A stretch of DNA of 64,000 nucleotides, taken from NCBI GenBank assembly GCA_022496805.1, contig CM040090.1:9790001-9854000 (forward strand). Reading direction: 5' to 3'. This DNA comes from Pohlia nutans. Taxonomy: Eukaryota; Streptophyta; Bryopsida; Bryales; Mniaceae. The first letter of the stretch is position 1, and each line of letters starts with the position of its first letter. The notes beneath the pieces were generated by a model, which was not told where the DNA came from, did not search any database, and saw only the letters and a list, made by a program, of their open reading frames with translations. Both the position numbers and the translations under genes were made by a program. Of the stretch, positions 24,072 to 34,946 are shown in pieces.

Positions 24072-25244
24072 TTAGTAGTTGGTCACATTTTGTTTTGATG
24101 GACTGATTGTGATGATGAGTGCGTATAGAATTCTTGGTGATGGATGATGTTGATTTTGGTAAATATAATTTGATAGATGTGGATAGTCATTACTGGTTTC
24201 CGCATGATTTGGATGTGTTATATTTAGGATAGGTGAGAATTGTTTTGCTAAATGTTGGTACTCTAGTTGTAATTTAATCGTACTTGGTATAAAGTATGTT
24301 TTGGATCTTCTTTTGTGTGTGGGTGGGTGTGTTTTTAGTAAGTCGGGCATGGGCCCGGGGTTGGTTTCTATGTCCCTGCATAATATTAATATTCGGTGAA
24401 AAAAGTTTCTTTTTAGAAGTGATTTTTGGGCCATTTTTTCTTTTTTCTTTTTTCTTTGTCTATTTTGGACGAGGCCGATAGGCCGAGTCCATTGTTGTTG
24501 GTGTATATTTTGGACGAGTCCGTCAGGCCGAGTCCATTTATTTTGTTTGTTGGTTTTCTTATTTTTGTTAGGGTATTTGTTTTTGGGGTTTTTGATATTT
24601 CTTTTTGTTTTGTGAATTATGTATTTTGTATGTTGTGGAATATTGGGCACCGGTCCTGAGTTGGTTTCGATATCTCCACTCGGTAAAAGTAAACGGTGTA
24701 ATGGAAATGTTTTATTTTTGAAAAGGTAAATTTTTACTTTGTACTTTGTGCTATTAATATTAATTTTTGTTTTGTTCATGTTAGAGTTTTTATTAAGTTG
24801 GTGATTTGTTTGTCTTGTGTTCTTTTTTGTCCCGGGTTCAAACTGGGGGGTCCCCGGTTGTCCAAGTACAAACTTGAGGTTCCCAAGTAGCCCAAGTTCA
24901 AACTTGGGGTTTCTAAAAATTTTAAGTTTAAACTTGGGGTCAACGTCTCTAAGGAGTAGTAATAGTAGTAATATGAGAAATAGCATTTGTGTGTATTTTC
25001 TTTTTCTTTTTGAGAAGGGTTTTTTTTTGCGTGTTTTATTATTATTTTGAGTGTTGTTATTATTATTTCTTTAGACGAGGCCGGTAGGCCGAGTTCATTT
25101 TTGTTGTTCTTGAGTTATTGGATCTACTATGGTAGTTCTGGATGCTATTATATTTTGGTTTATGTTGTGGTTTAGGTGGTTTTTGTCTATTTTTTTGGGC
25201 CCCGGGTTAGTTTCAATATCTCCACTAAGTAGTAGTGTAAGGTG
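24072..25244 (-). pseudogene. LINE segment with three 2A-like ribosome-skipping motifs
   Basis: Three 2A-like motifs sit in one reading frame upstream of the endonuclease: LLLSGDIETNPGP at 25,244-25,197, LLLPSGDIETNSGP at about 24,698-24,651 and ILCRDIETNPGP at about 24,398-24,351. The 2A consensus is D-x-E-x-N-P-G-P, where the ribosome releases the chain before the last Pro and continues. The first motif fits perfectly, the second has Ser for Pro, and the third lacks the preceding Gly. Similar flanks (KYKxKIxLFKN before motifs 1 and 2; TRPxGLV between motifs) show the unit multiplied by tandem duplication. Stop codons separate motif 1 from the others in this decayed copy. Confidence 0.8.
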
Positions 25245-25307
25245 GGGAGAGAAAGTGTTATTTTTGAAGAGGTGGATTTTTTCTTTGTATTTTGTGCTAT
25301 TAGTATT

Positions 25308-25435
25308 GGTATTTTTATTTAGATTGGTATTTGTATTGGTGTGTGTATTGGTGTTTGCATTGGTGTTTGTGTTGGTGTTTGTATTGGTATTTGTATTGGT
25401 GTTTGTATTGGTCTTTGTATTTGTACAAAAAGGTA
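25308..25435. repeat. short tandem repeat (TTGGTRTTTGTA-like)
   Basis: About a dozen imperfect 12-bp units built on TTGGTGTTTGTA lie within the LINE. On the minus strand they would encode an Asn/Thr-rich stretch just before the first 2A-like motif. AT-rich sequence with repeated GGTAT phrases continues to about 25,650. Confidence 0.8.
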
Positions 25436-25677
25436 TTGTATAATCGTATATGTATTTTTTGGTACTAGTATATACCTTTTTATTTTTGTTGCATAGTATT
25501 CTTACAGTATATGTGTACCAAAAAGGTATACATATGTATTTGGTATTTTTACACTGTATAATACTATATAGTCTATTGTATAAATATTGTATAAATACTG
25601 CTGTATTTTTTGTTTTTCTATATACTCTATACTAGTAGTATGTATAAATACTATGTAGATTGCCTTGTAATCTTTAG

Positions 25678-27989
25678 TCACTCTATTTTTTTTAGGTTTT
25701 CTATGGCTTTTCTAGGCATTTTTCCCTTGATGTCTTTGATACCATCCAAAGTCTTCATAAGGGAATCACGAATGAAATCAATCTTTGAATCAAATTCTTC
25801 ATGCTTTGCGTCGTTGTAGATCCTCTCCTCCTTAAACTTGAGCTCAATGTCATCTCTTATTATCTTCTTGTTGCTAGCCTTCACAATCGTGACAACATCT
25901 TCTTTTGTCGGAGTAGTGGAGTGCTTGTTGTCAATGAAGCAACCGTGTTGACCAACGCCGTGTTAATGTCATTAAAACCCCACTTGTCAACTAGCTCTTT
26001 TGATGGTGGTTCAAGTCCTTCCAAGCTCCTCTTGTGTGGCAAGAAATCTACGTAGTCGCCACCAATGGTTAGAGTTTTGTTGATAAATTGGCGGTACACA
26101 ATGGGGTTAACACATTGAATGTTAGCACTACCATTATGCTTGGTTCCAACTTCCCTATGGTACCAAATAGAAATGATATTGCTAGCATCCATGAGTTTGT
26201 TAATTGCAATTGTGGTGTCATTAACCGAAAGCAAAATGGGAAGATGAGAGAGGATTAGAGTGATGGCATCCTTCTTAGCCTTTGCCTTCGGTGTCATACG
26301 AGAGTTGGAGGAGTACTTCCTTTGGGGAGCAATAAATTTCTTGCTTTGCGGGAATGTGATGGAGGCGGATTTTGTCTGCTTGAGAAGGAGTGGGAGCCAT
26401 AATGAAAGCATGAATTTCATGTTTTTTCTTGTGCAGACCGGTGATTTCAAAGTCTTGCTTTCTACAAAAGCTAGACTCTAAAATCTCATAGAAGAGTGCG
26501 GAAGCGGAAATATCCACTATGTTCTCACTTTTGAACTTGACGGATAAATTGTCATTTCTAGCAACAGCATGGAAGCTCTTACAAACTTTGCCCAAGTAGT
26601 TCCTAGAAATTTGCTCATCCAATGAATTTTCCTTGTTGTCAAGTTTAAGCATGAAGGAGCGGAGCCCTTTTAGTAGACGAATCCCATCAATTTCAGGGTT
26701 TTTGAGGTGCAATTTAATGACCCCATTCCACACTCCCCTTTGGCCTCCCTTCTTGGTGCTAAAACAAAGCACCGCCACGGGATTTATTAGATCTGTGACT
26801 AGGGGGATTTTCATTTCCTCAAGTCTTTGCAAGACTAGGGATTTGACATGATCATGGAGGAGTGGGGATTCCACGTGAGTTTCAAAATGAATCTCAACGT
26901 GGAAATCTAGAGCAAGTCCCGTTTCGGGGTTTACCGGGATGTCAAATGGAATTTGGGTCAAATTGTAATGTTGACCCAAAATTCCATCTTCCCTGGTCAT
27001 AGGGTAGAGAAGTTGGGGGATTCGTGGGTAAGCCACGCATGCACCCCAAGCCTCATCCGCCTCTTCGGGAGACATAGCCCTTGTGGTCATGTCATTGGGT
27101 GTTTCATCTGTGAACATAACTTCGTCTTTGCTGTCTATGGCTAGTTGTTCCATGTAATGGAAACCTAGCCAAAATTTTGGAGTTCTAGTAGCGAACAACG
27201 TGTTTTGAGACACGATTATAGAGTCTGTAGACTCTGTTGTGGTTTTGTTCTTGGGAGTGTTGAATGCTAGATCATCTGTTCCTTTGCTGCCTGTCTTCTT
27301 CTTCGTGGGGCTTCGCGTTTTGCCTCTGGAGCTGCTCCTGTCCCCGCTCTTCCTCACACTGCTGGGACTTTGGCTTCTGTTTTCGGTGGGGCTACGTTTG
27401 CGCGGCCGATGCTACTTGGGCTTTGTTGCCGATCGCTCGGGCTGGTATGCTGGCTGTTACGGCCGGCTCTGCTTGGGCTCCTGTGGCGGTCTCTCGAGCT
27501 TGGACGCTAGTTACTGCGGCTCCTGTTCCGATCGCTGCCTTCTTCTCGTGCGTTCGGGCTTCTCCCCGGCTGCTTCTCTTTGGCCGCGTTTCCCTCTCCG
27601 TATGTCGCCTTGCTCCCGCTCCCTTCCCCGTGCTTAGCCTTGCTCGCGCTCCTGGTCTTCATGTTCCAGGTTCTTTCTTCATCTTCGGTGGTCGATTTCT
27701 CCCCGCGGTCTTTGGCGCTGCTACTTCCACGGCGGTCTCCCTCGATTGTTGCTCTTTGGCTTTCTTCTGCTCTGGATTCTGCGCTCTTCTTCGCGGCTTG
27801 CTCAACGTTTTGTTTTTTGGCCTCTTCGTGCGCTGCCTTGGCTGCTAGCAATTTCGTCAGGTGAACGGCACGGGAGTTTATTTCCGTTGCGTTTGTTTCC
27901 TCTTCTCTCACCCATGCGGATTGTCTCTCCATTGGGAGGGTTTTTTGTCTTGTTTTTCTATGCCACCAGATAACCCACAGAGTGTGCAC
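25678..27989 (-). pseudogene. LINE ORF1 (RNA-binding-type protein), frameshifted
   Basis: The protein upstream of ORF2 is split by frameshifts near 27,400-27,500, 26,300 and 25,880. An N-terminal part rich in Ala, Glu, Lys and Ser (27,989-27,507) is followed by a basic Ser/Arg-rich stretch, then a 360-codon segment (27,357-26,275) and a further part with TLTIGGDYVDFLPHKRSLEG. The beta-alpha pattern in the last part is compatible with an RRM-like fold, as in many plant LINE ORF1 proteins that coat the RNA. That is inference; no strict RNP motif is visible. The sequence ends near 25,680 with a charged, probably coiled region. Confidence 0.6.
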
Positions 27990-29562
27990 TGCAATTTAAA
28001 TGAAATTGAGAGAGACAAAGTTACCTTTAGGGTTTTGCTCTACCGCTGTGCTTACTTGTAGATTGCTGTTGTAGGTTCTTCGCGGCAGGGCTTGGAGGTG
28101 GTACGTTGGAGCTGAGCCTGTGCAATTTGATTGAATTATGTCTCCCCTAGTACTGGCAGTGTTTTTCGTTGTTAATTGTCTGCAGTGATTCTGGGTCGCG
28201 TGGCTAATGCTTCTTGGCTTCTCAGCTGCACTTTGCTGCTATCGAATGTCTTGCTGTAGGCTAAGCTTGTCAATCGAGTGGCGTCTTGGGAGTGATTACT
28301 CTGCACTGGTTCTCGTTCCTGGATTGATGTATCTTGTGTATCTTGGTTTGCTTTCTTAGTGCAGCTTTGGCAATTTTTGCTAATCTGTTCAAACGTCTTG
28401 GGTAAAAGGTTGCAAAAAAGACAACGGTAGATAATTTGATGAATGCAGCTACTAGCAATAGTATTACTAGAAATTCTAGGGTGGTTTTTGCAATTTTTGG
28501 GAATAATAATAGTACAATAAATAAGAGTGTTAGAAAGATGGTACTTGGTGATGTTTCTGAGGCGCCTGTTTTGCGTGGGTTGAGTTCTGTGTGGTGTTTT
28601 GGCACTTTGCAGGCTACGTAGCTGCTCGCGTGAAGTGTGGGCACATTGATCACAGTTGATCCAATAGTACTCTTTTGTTCTGTAGATCACACTACAGACG
28701 TGCATGCATCTAGTTTTTCTAAGGTAAGCAAATTTGGCTTTACTAGTGTAAGTCGAATCTAGGTTAGTATTGAGGTAACCTTTAGTCTGTCTAAGCAAGC
28801 AAACAATAGATCGTCCAATCCAGAGATAGTACTGGGTAGTGTAATAATCATGGATAAGTAAGTCATGCGGCAATCTAGAGATTTGAATCACAGCAAGGGT
28901 TCGGTATTTGATGTGTGGACTGTTGCTATAGATCACACGATCTAGCAAGTCATCGGGGTATAATAAAGAATGCAACAGAAAGCAAGAATGAGGACAGGGT
29001 GAAGAATGCTTACATGTATTGCGGCTGTGGTAAACAAGTATCTTCGTTGCTGGTTTGCGGGTGTCTACGCGGCAGGCAGGGCTGATGCTCGGTGAATGGG
29101 CTCCGATCGAGAAGTGGCGAGCTCAAGAAAATCAGTGTAGCTCCAGTGACCGCACCTTGTTGGACTGGTCTTCGTGTGAGTAGATCTCGCTCGTTATGGA
29201 GAACACTACTAGATCGTTGCAGGATTACAAGAAAAGTATCCCCCAGCCGCTCAGATCCGGATCAGATCTCGCTCCAAATGCTCCAGCCCGCTCAGATCTG
29301 GCAGCAATGAACTGTAAGTGCTCTACATAAGCTTCACGAAACCAATCGGAGCAGCAAAGCGGAGTTGATGTAAACGTTGTGGGGTGGCGTCTGTTGTCGA
29401 TCTGGGTTCTTCGTTGTGGATCTGGATCGCTTATGCTGCTACGTACTCACACTCAGCTCTGAGGTCTTCTTGCAGTCACATCCTACTGCTGCTTCCCTTC
29501 ACTTGACCTTCTCTGCTAGCTTACGCTCCGCTCATTATCCCTCTCCTTTTGTTTGTTACTTC
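27990..29562 (-). other. 5' region of the LINE
   Basis: Mixed-composition sequence between ORF1 and the 5' target-site duplication. Short open frames occur (for example 28,975-28,172 minus) but none resembles a known protein. It probably holds the element's internal promoter and 5' UTR. Repeated TCAGATC and CGCTC phrases appear at 29,240-29,310. Confidence 0.45.
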
Positions 29563-29573
29563 TTAGTATTGAA

Positions 29574-30870
29574 ATATTAGATTGGACTTGTATGAGGTTT
29601 TCAATTACCTTAATCAACATTCATATTACATATGTATATTGAATTTCACTACGTACTGTGAGTTTGTACTATTTAGGATTGTATTGGTATCATTATTTTG
29701 GATTCAAGGCATAATTTTATCTTCGTTTTGCTATCAAAAGTAGTTGGTCATGTTATCAATAAAAAAAATTAAAGTATACTATTCTATAAAGGTGCACTTC
29801 ATTGTTGGGGTGGATCATGAGGTGAAATAAATATTTAAATAAAGAAAAATGTTTAGGATTTTTCCTTGAATAGAATTTTATCATCCAATTCTAAGAGATC
29901 ATCCAACTTTCATTCAACTTTCATTAAGATTTCATGCATATTATTCTATTTCATCCAAACTTATCTATGTATTTACTAATTTGCTAATTTTATTTGATTT
30001 AGTGTAAAATGAAATTGCACTATTTAAATTTATAGACTAATTGAAAATTAGTTTGATGTCAAATTGATGGATTTCAAACTATATTGACCTTATGTATAAT
30101 TAATGAATCTTTGTTAAACTTGATAAATTTAGTTTTTAACTCCTCCAAAATTTATCCATTTTGGACTTTTTTCTAGATGATCTCTGAATGCTTTTCAAAA
30201 CTCTTTTTCACATTCCAACCATAGGAGTTTTTACTCCTAAGCCTTATAAATCATGCCTAAAATTTCCAAAACATTTAATCGTATGGATGTCAAGATAATA
30301 ACAAATGAAATTGAAAATTTGAAATTCACTTGAAATTTTGAAATTTGGGCACCGTTGCTTTGATGGGCTCCTAAACCAAAAAAAAAACTTGAAATGAAGT
30401 GTCATTTTTGACCATCTTTGAGATACATGACTCAATTTGATAAGATGTTTGATTCATTAAATTTCTTCAGAGACCTTCTAATGGGTATGAAGAAAAACAA
30501 GAGATTTTGGTTAAATTAGATCATCCTTTCAACTCTCTTCTAATCAGAAGAATCGACAACTCTAGACATGCAATCGATGTGGGCTAGAGTCAACTTCCTT
30601 TGAAGTGTCCAATGAATTTCATTGACTTAGATTTTTTGTGCGAGCCCACCCAAAGTGTTGAAGCTGCGTACAACATTGAGGTGTTGCTCTTTGAAAAATT
30701 CCCTTAAGTGCAGTTTTGATGATATGGATATAATTCCAATTGGGTTGGAAAAATGACTTGTTTATTTATGACATCAAGTCTTTTGTTTTGAAAAAAAAAG
30801 ATGTTTTTGGAGCAAGGGTAGCCTGGGAAATTGGGCACCAATTACACAATGGTTTATTGGGAGCTTCATC
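29574..30870. repeat. outer right arm of the large inverted repeat
   Basis: The diverged reverse complement of parts of 8,962-11,080. The outer limit is recognisable where AATGGTTTATTGGGAGCTTC mirrors the left end (GAGCTCCCAA-type sequence, then AAACCATT). Before the LINE inserted, this arm was continuous with 15,342. About 300 bp near 29,830-30,140 has no counterpart on the left. No genes. Confidence 0.65.
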
Positions 30871-33385
30871 TCAAAAATTTTGAAGTGTAACTTTCATGTA
30901 ACATCTACATAATTTTACACATTGTAACTTGCAACATTGCGTGTTATGTAAAAGTTACATGAATATTATACTTGTAACTTTCATGTGTGCTTTCCATTGT
31001 AATTATCGTATAAATGATTTGAAAGTAAATGTTACAATTTTTTTAGGAATTCTTTTTATATAATTTTTACATAATGTTCATGTAGATGTTCTATGAAAAC
31101 AATTGTAAGATTGTTACATGAAATTTATGTGGATGTTTCAACAAGATTATGATAAACAATCAGAATTGTTATATGATATTTACATTTGAACGATTTATGT
31201 AGGTGTCATATAAAGTTTACAAGCAAAAGTTTGCATAAAAAACATGTGCAAAGTCCATTTATAAATTTTACACAAAAAATCTATACTTTTTATATAAGAG
31301 TTACATATTTTTTCCAATTGTAACATATTTGTAACATTTACATGATTTGGGAGTAGATTGCACATTCCTAAATAGTATATGCAAGTCACAATGGAGATTT
31401 CATGTAGATGTTACATGATTTGTATATTGTTTTGCTGTAAATGTTACAACTTGTAACATCTACATGATTTCCATAGTGCAAGTTACACTTCTACATTTTT
31501 GAGATGTTATCGTTTACGGGTTAATTACATTTTTTTCTTGTATAAATAATATATGGTATTAGCTATTTGTTTTCTTTTGGGTTGGTGTATTTGTACTTAT
31601 ATACCTGTACACAATGGAGTTACAATAATTGGGACCAACACTTTTATACCATAGCAGGATCAGCACCTGGCGAACAAATATTTAACACTTTTTGAAAAAT
31701 AAAATTTTTTTCTTAAAGAAAAAAATTCTTGATTTTTGTTTAAGAAAAAAAATGATAAAAAATGGCCCAAAATTCTTAGAAATAGCAAAATATAGCTAAA
31801 ATCAAATTTTTATGTTTTAGTTTTTTTTGCCCTCATAATTTCAGATTTTAAAGATTTTGTTGGAATTTTTTTGTGACCCTAGTATAGTACTACGGTAGTT
31901 ACAAATGTTTAATACTCAATGTGAAATTCACCAATATAAGGTTCATTAGGGATTATTGAACTTTTCATACCATACAATCCAGTTGGAATGAATAATGATA
32001 TAATTGATTTTATAAAAAGTATTTAAAAGTAACCAATCAAAGACCAAGATTATTTTGAAAGATTTGACACAAAATTAATATGCAACCCTAGTAAAGGGAA
32101 GTTGGTGATTGGTTGCACACTATAAAGCACCAAGGCTACAAGATATAATCGTTTTGCAACTGAAAGCTTCATCAAGATTTGATACCCTTATTGAAACAAA
32201 ACAATTGTAATCGTTTATTGGCACTCTACTAGGAAATGATAGAGACTACACAACAATTTCTACTCTTAAAAAGTCCACCTCCTATTTGGCATTCATTTCA
32301 CAATGCTTACTTAAAAAAAATTCAAAACAAATTCTTTCACACCATGATTATAAAACTAAGACTAATTTGACTTTGTAAGCAATGTACCATTCTATTAGAT
32401 CATATATTATTTAACAATCTAAAATATAATATATAAATAGTACACATTTATGTTACTCCAACAATAAAAAATTATTTTAAAGCTTGTATAAAAATTTACA
32501 AGAAATACAATAAAGGCTACTATAGTTTACTAGCATGTTCACAAAAGAAAACTCTAAAAATATATGTCAATATTTTTGAAAAAATAATTTTCAAAACAAT
32601 GAATTTTTATTAGGAAAAAACGGATTTAAAAGAATATTTTTTTGCCGAAACCTACTTAAATAAAATAATTAAAATAATTATAGACAAAAAGTGCTGAACT
32701 TGCTAGTAAACTACGGTAGACAGTCCAAATACATGGCGGGTCTCAGAATAGACAGATTCAATGTGTGACAATTGTGTTGTAGTCAAGAAAAGAGTGGGAA
32801 GTGTGTAGGAATAATTTAGAGCCGATTCACGCTATGTAGAGATGCTGTTGCAATCCAAACCCAATTCATGCCAAGAGTCCAAAGTCTCAGGTTGAAAAAT
32901 ATATAGTAAAACATACATGTTCTGATTATATTATCAAAAGAATCGGTTATCTCTAAATAAAGAATTGGGTTTTCATTCCCTAATGAACCAATTCTTTTGT
33001 AAGAGTCTAAGACATTAGCATCAAAAATTCACAAAAAGTGCTGCCATATATCGTACGTGGAAGGCAGGGTCAGCACTTTCATGTCGAATATTTAATAAAA
33101 GTTGAAACAATGGAGGTCGGCACTTGCAAAAGTAATTATTAAGAAATCGGCTATTACCGTAATAGCTAACATTAAATTTTTTTCCGACGGCTAAACGTTT
33201 GATTTTATTTTCTGTCTACGATTTTTGTTGAGTGTATTGTTTTTATTTTTATTTATTTTTGGGCTTTTTGTTGACTTTATTTTTGTTGATTTCAACGAAA
33301 TACTTAATAAATTTATTTATTGTTTCGGTAGTTTTTTAGGGAATTATTTTCTGCCGACCCTACCTTCCAACTACGGTAGGCACTT
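30871..33385. other. AT-rich non-coding region
   Basis: No coding potential beyond chance. From 30,890 to 31,500 the phrases GTAACATTTACATGA, TTACATGA and their complements recur many times as short dispersed inverted and direct repeats. From 31,600 onward the sequence is A/T-rich, with a loosely repeated phrase of the type AGGATCAGCACCTG, GGTCAGCACTTTC or GGTCGGCACTTGC. Confidence 0.5.
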
Positions 33386-34587
33386 TTGAAGAAGACGACC
33401 TTTCTCTATTGTGATCAATTTCCGACTTCCTTGCAAACTAATCGGTGGAATTTGATGGATTATGGACCTCTGGCCCTGAGAAGGTCAAATGGAGTGATGA
33501 CAAATCGACAGCCGGCATCCGCGCGACGAAACCAAAGCGATGAAACCAATATATGGATGAATGCTGCCGTCCGGAAATATCATCCACGAAAGCAGCAAGC
33601 CCGGATGAATGATAAACGACTTTCTCGTCGGATGAGACCCGTCTTTCTCGTCCAGTTCGGTGCTTCCCGTCACGTCACTGCTTGTGTAAGTTACACTGTA
33701 GTCGTTCTTCAAGCGCCCCGCCACGGAGCTTTGATGGCACCAGCGGCCGTGCTTTTCCTCATCACACCAAATCACACCGCCGTGCACGATCGAACACCCC
33801 GTGCGCTCGCACCATGTGGGCCTCATCGCCCTCCTGCGCAGCGGGGTTCCGGAATCTGACGAATATTGCCATTATTATTATTGTTGTTGTAGTAGTTGTT
33901 GTTGTTGTTGGTGGTGATTGAGTGGCGCGTGCGTTTCTGCGGCTGGTCTTCGTTTCCACCCTCACTGCTCGATTCCAGGTATGGTGTTGATTTCCTTCAC
34001 TTCTGGACGTTGCGATTTTTTCAGTTAAACCCCGTCGCAATTCAGTCCCTTGGACTCCGTTGTGGAATTAATTCGACAACCGTTCTTGGTTCCCACGTTT
34101 TAGGGTTCCTTCTTGCTTTCGATGATTTCAATGCTGGTCCGGTTTAAAAAAAAGAATCCAGTTTCTGTTAATTCGATCCGTGATATTTTACCTTCTTGCA
34201 TGAGGAAATTTCGACAAATGATTTAAAGACATGGATACGGAAGGTACCTTGAAATTGTTGTGTTTCGGGATGAGTGCTGCTCAGGGGACAATACCCCCTG
34301 AAATGTACATCTCTGGTACATTCTCTCTATTGAGCAGCGTGTGATATCTGTGTTGCTTCTTTTAACACTTGAACTAAGATTCTTTCTTTTCTTTTTAAGT
34401 TTCTTTAAGAGTGTGTTATTCATTCTAGTAATGGGATTTCGTTTTCTTCTCAGGTACAATTTGAAGAGTTCAAATAGTGATGGTATTGACGGGTAATGAG
34501 GCTGGTTGGAGAAGGAATATCGTAATACTGAGCGTGGGATTGCCTTTATCCGCCTTTGGTTTCGTAAAGATTAATCAAAGTCTCTTA
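33386..34587 (+). promoter_or_regulatory. probable promoter and 5' UTR of the TMEM135-like gene
   Basis: GC content rises from about 33,450, as expected around the start of a plant gene. A trinucleotide stretch (TTATTATTGTTGTTGTAG type) occupies about 33,868-33,918. Overlapping open frames on both strands here are not similar to known proteins. I infer a transcribed leader with at least one 5' UTR intron, but no transcription start can be read directly. Confidence 0.35.
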
Positions 34588-34888
34588 GAGCCCAGTTCCA
34601 TGGGTTTGAGAAATTGCCCATGCAAGTAGGCAAGAGGAGGGAAAAGTGGAACTTGGGTTTGTCTCATACCTGGCCATGAAGTTGTGCACGTTCTATGGAC
34701 TTCTTGAGGTGAAACATGAAAAATTTGATTGTTTAGGAAGAAGTTGGCGAGAAGTCTTGAGCTTGAGAACGCTCAAGAATTTCTCCACCACTTTTTTCTC
34801 AGAAGCTCACTTTAAATGTGGAACTTGGTCCCCGAAGTCCCTAAAAACTTGTCTTTTATTGAGATAGTTCACCCATGGAAATTGGCTC
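34588..34888. mobile_element. Tourist-like MITE in the leader of the TMEM135-like gene
   Basis: A 301-bp element flanked by TTA on both sides (34,585-34,587 and 34,889-34,891). The ends are inverted: GAGCCCAGTTCCATGGG and, reversed, GAGCCAATTTCCATGGG. A TTA duplication with GAGCC ends is the hallmark of PIF/Harbinger-type MITEs. Relatives lie at 45,992-46,300 and 62,800-63,108 in introns of the SDP1-like copies. Confidence 0.78.
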
Positions 34889-34946
34889 TTAGTCTTCCTC
34901 ACGAAATGCTCTGTTTTGTGGCAGGAAGGTACAAGATTGAGACGCA

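Larger units (their letters stand above)
15343..29562 (-). mobile_element. 14.2 kb non-LTR retrotransposon (LINE), decayed
   Basis: A minus-strand LINE flanked by the 11-bp direct repeat TTAGTATTGAA (15,332-15,342 and 29,563-29,573). The rejoined flank matches the mirror sequence near 11,060, confirming a clean insertion. Reading along the minus strand: a 5' region, ORF1 (about 27,989-25,680), three 2A-like motifs (25,244-24,351), an apurinic-type endonuclease, reverse transcriptase with a YADD box, an unassigned domain, RNase H and a C-terminal Cys/His finger. The 3' end carries CTATCTATCTATC rather than poly-A. Many frameshifts and stops show it is no longer active. Without the nested insertion it is about 12.6 kb, long for a LINE. 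I cannot assign the clade. Confidence 0.88.

Noticed and set aside
24460..24540. GGACGAG(G/T)CCG...GGCCGAGTCC repeats as a possible hammerhead ribozyme
   Set aside because: The repeats can form a small hairpin, but the conserved CUGANGA and GAAA core elements are not both present, and the repeats fit a coding TRPxGLVQN unit between 2A-like motifs.
24351..25244. DIETNPGP motifs as evidence of an integrated RNA virus
   Set aside because: The motifs are in frame upstream of a LINE endonuclease and reverse transcriptase. No capsid, helicase or RNA polymerase domain is present, so a retrotransposon origin is sufficient.
27239..27973. Long GC-rich plus-strand frames with hydrophobic, Cys-rich translations
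   Set aside because: They lie antisense to the LINE ORF1 coding region and reflect its Ser/Arg/Ala-rich codons. No family resemblance.
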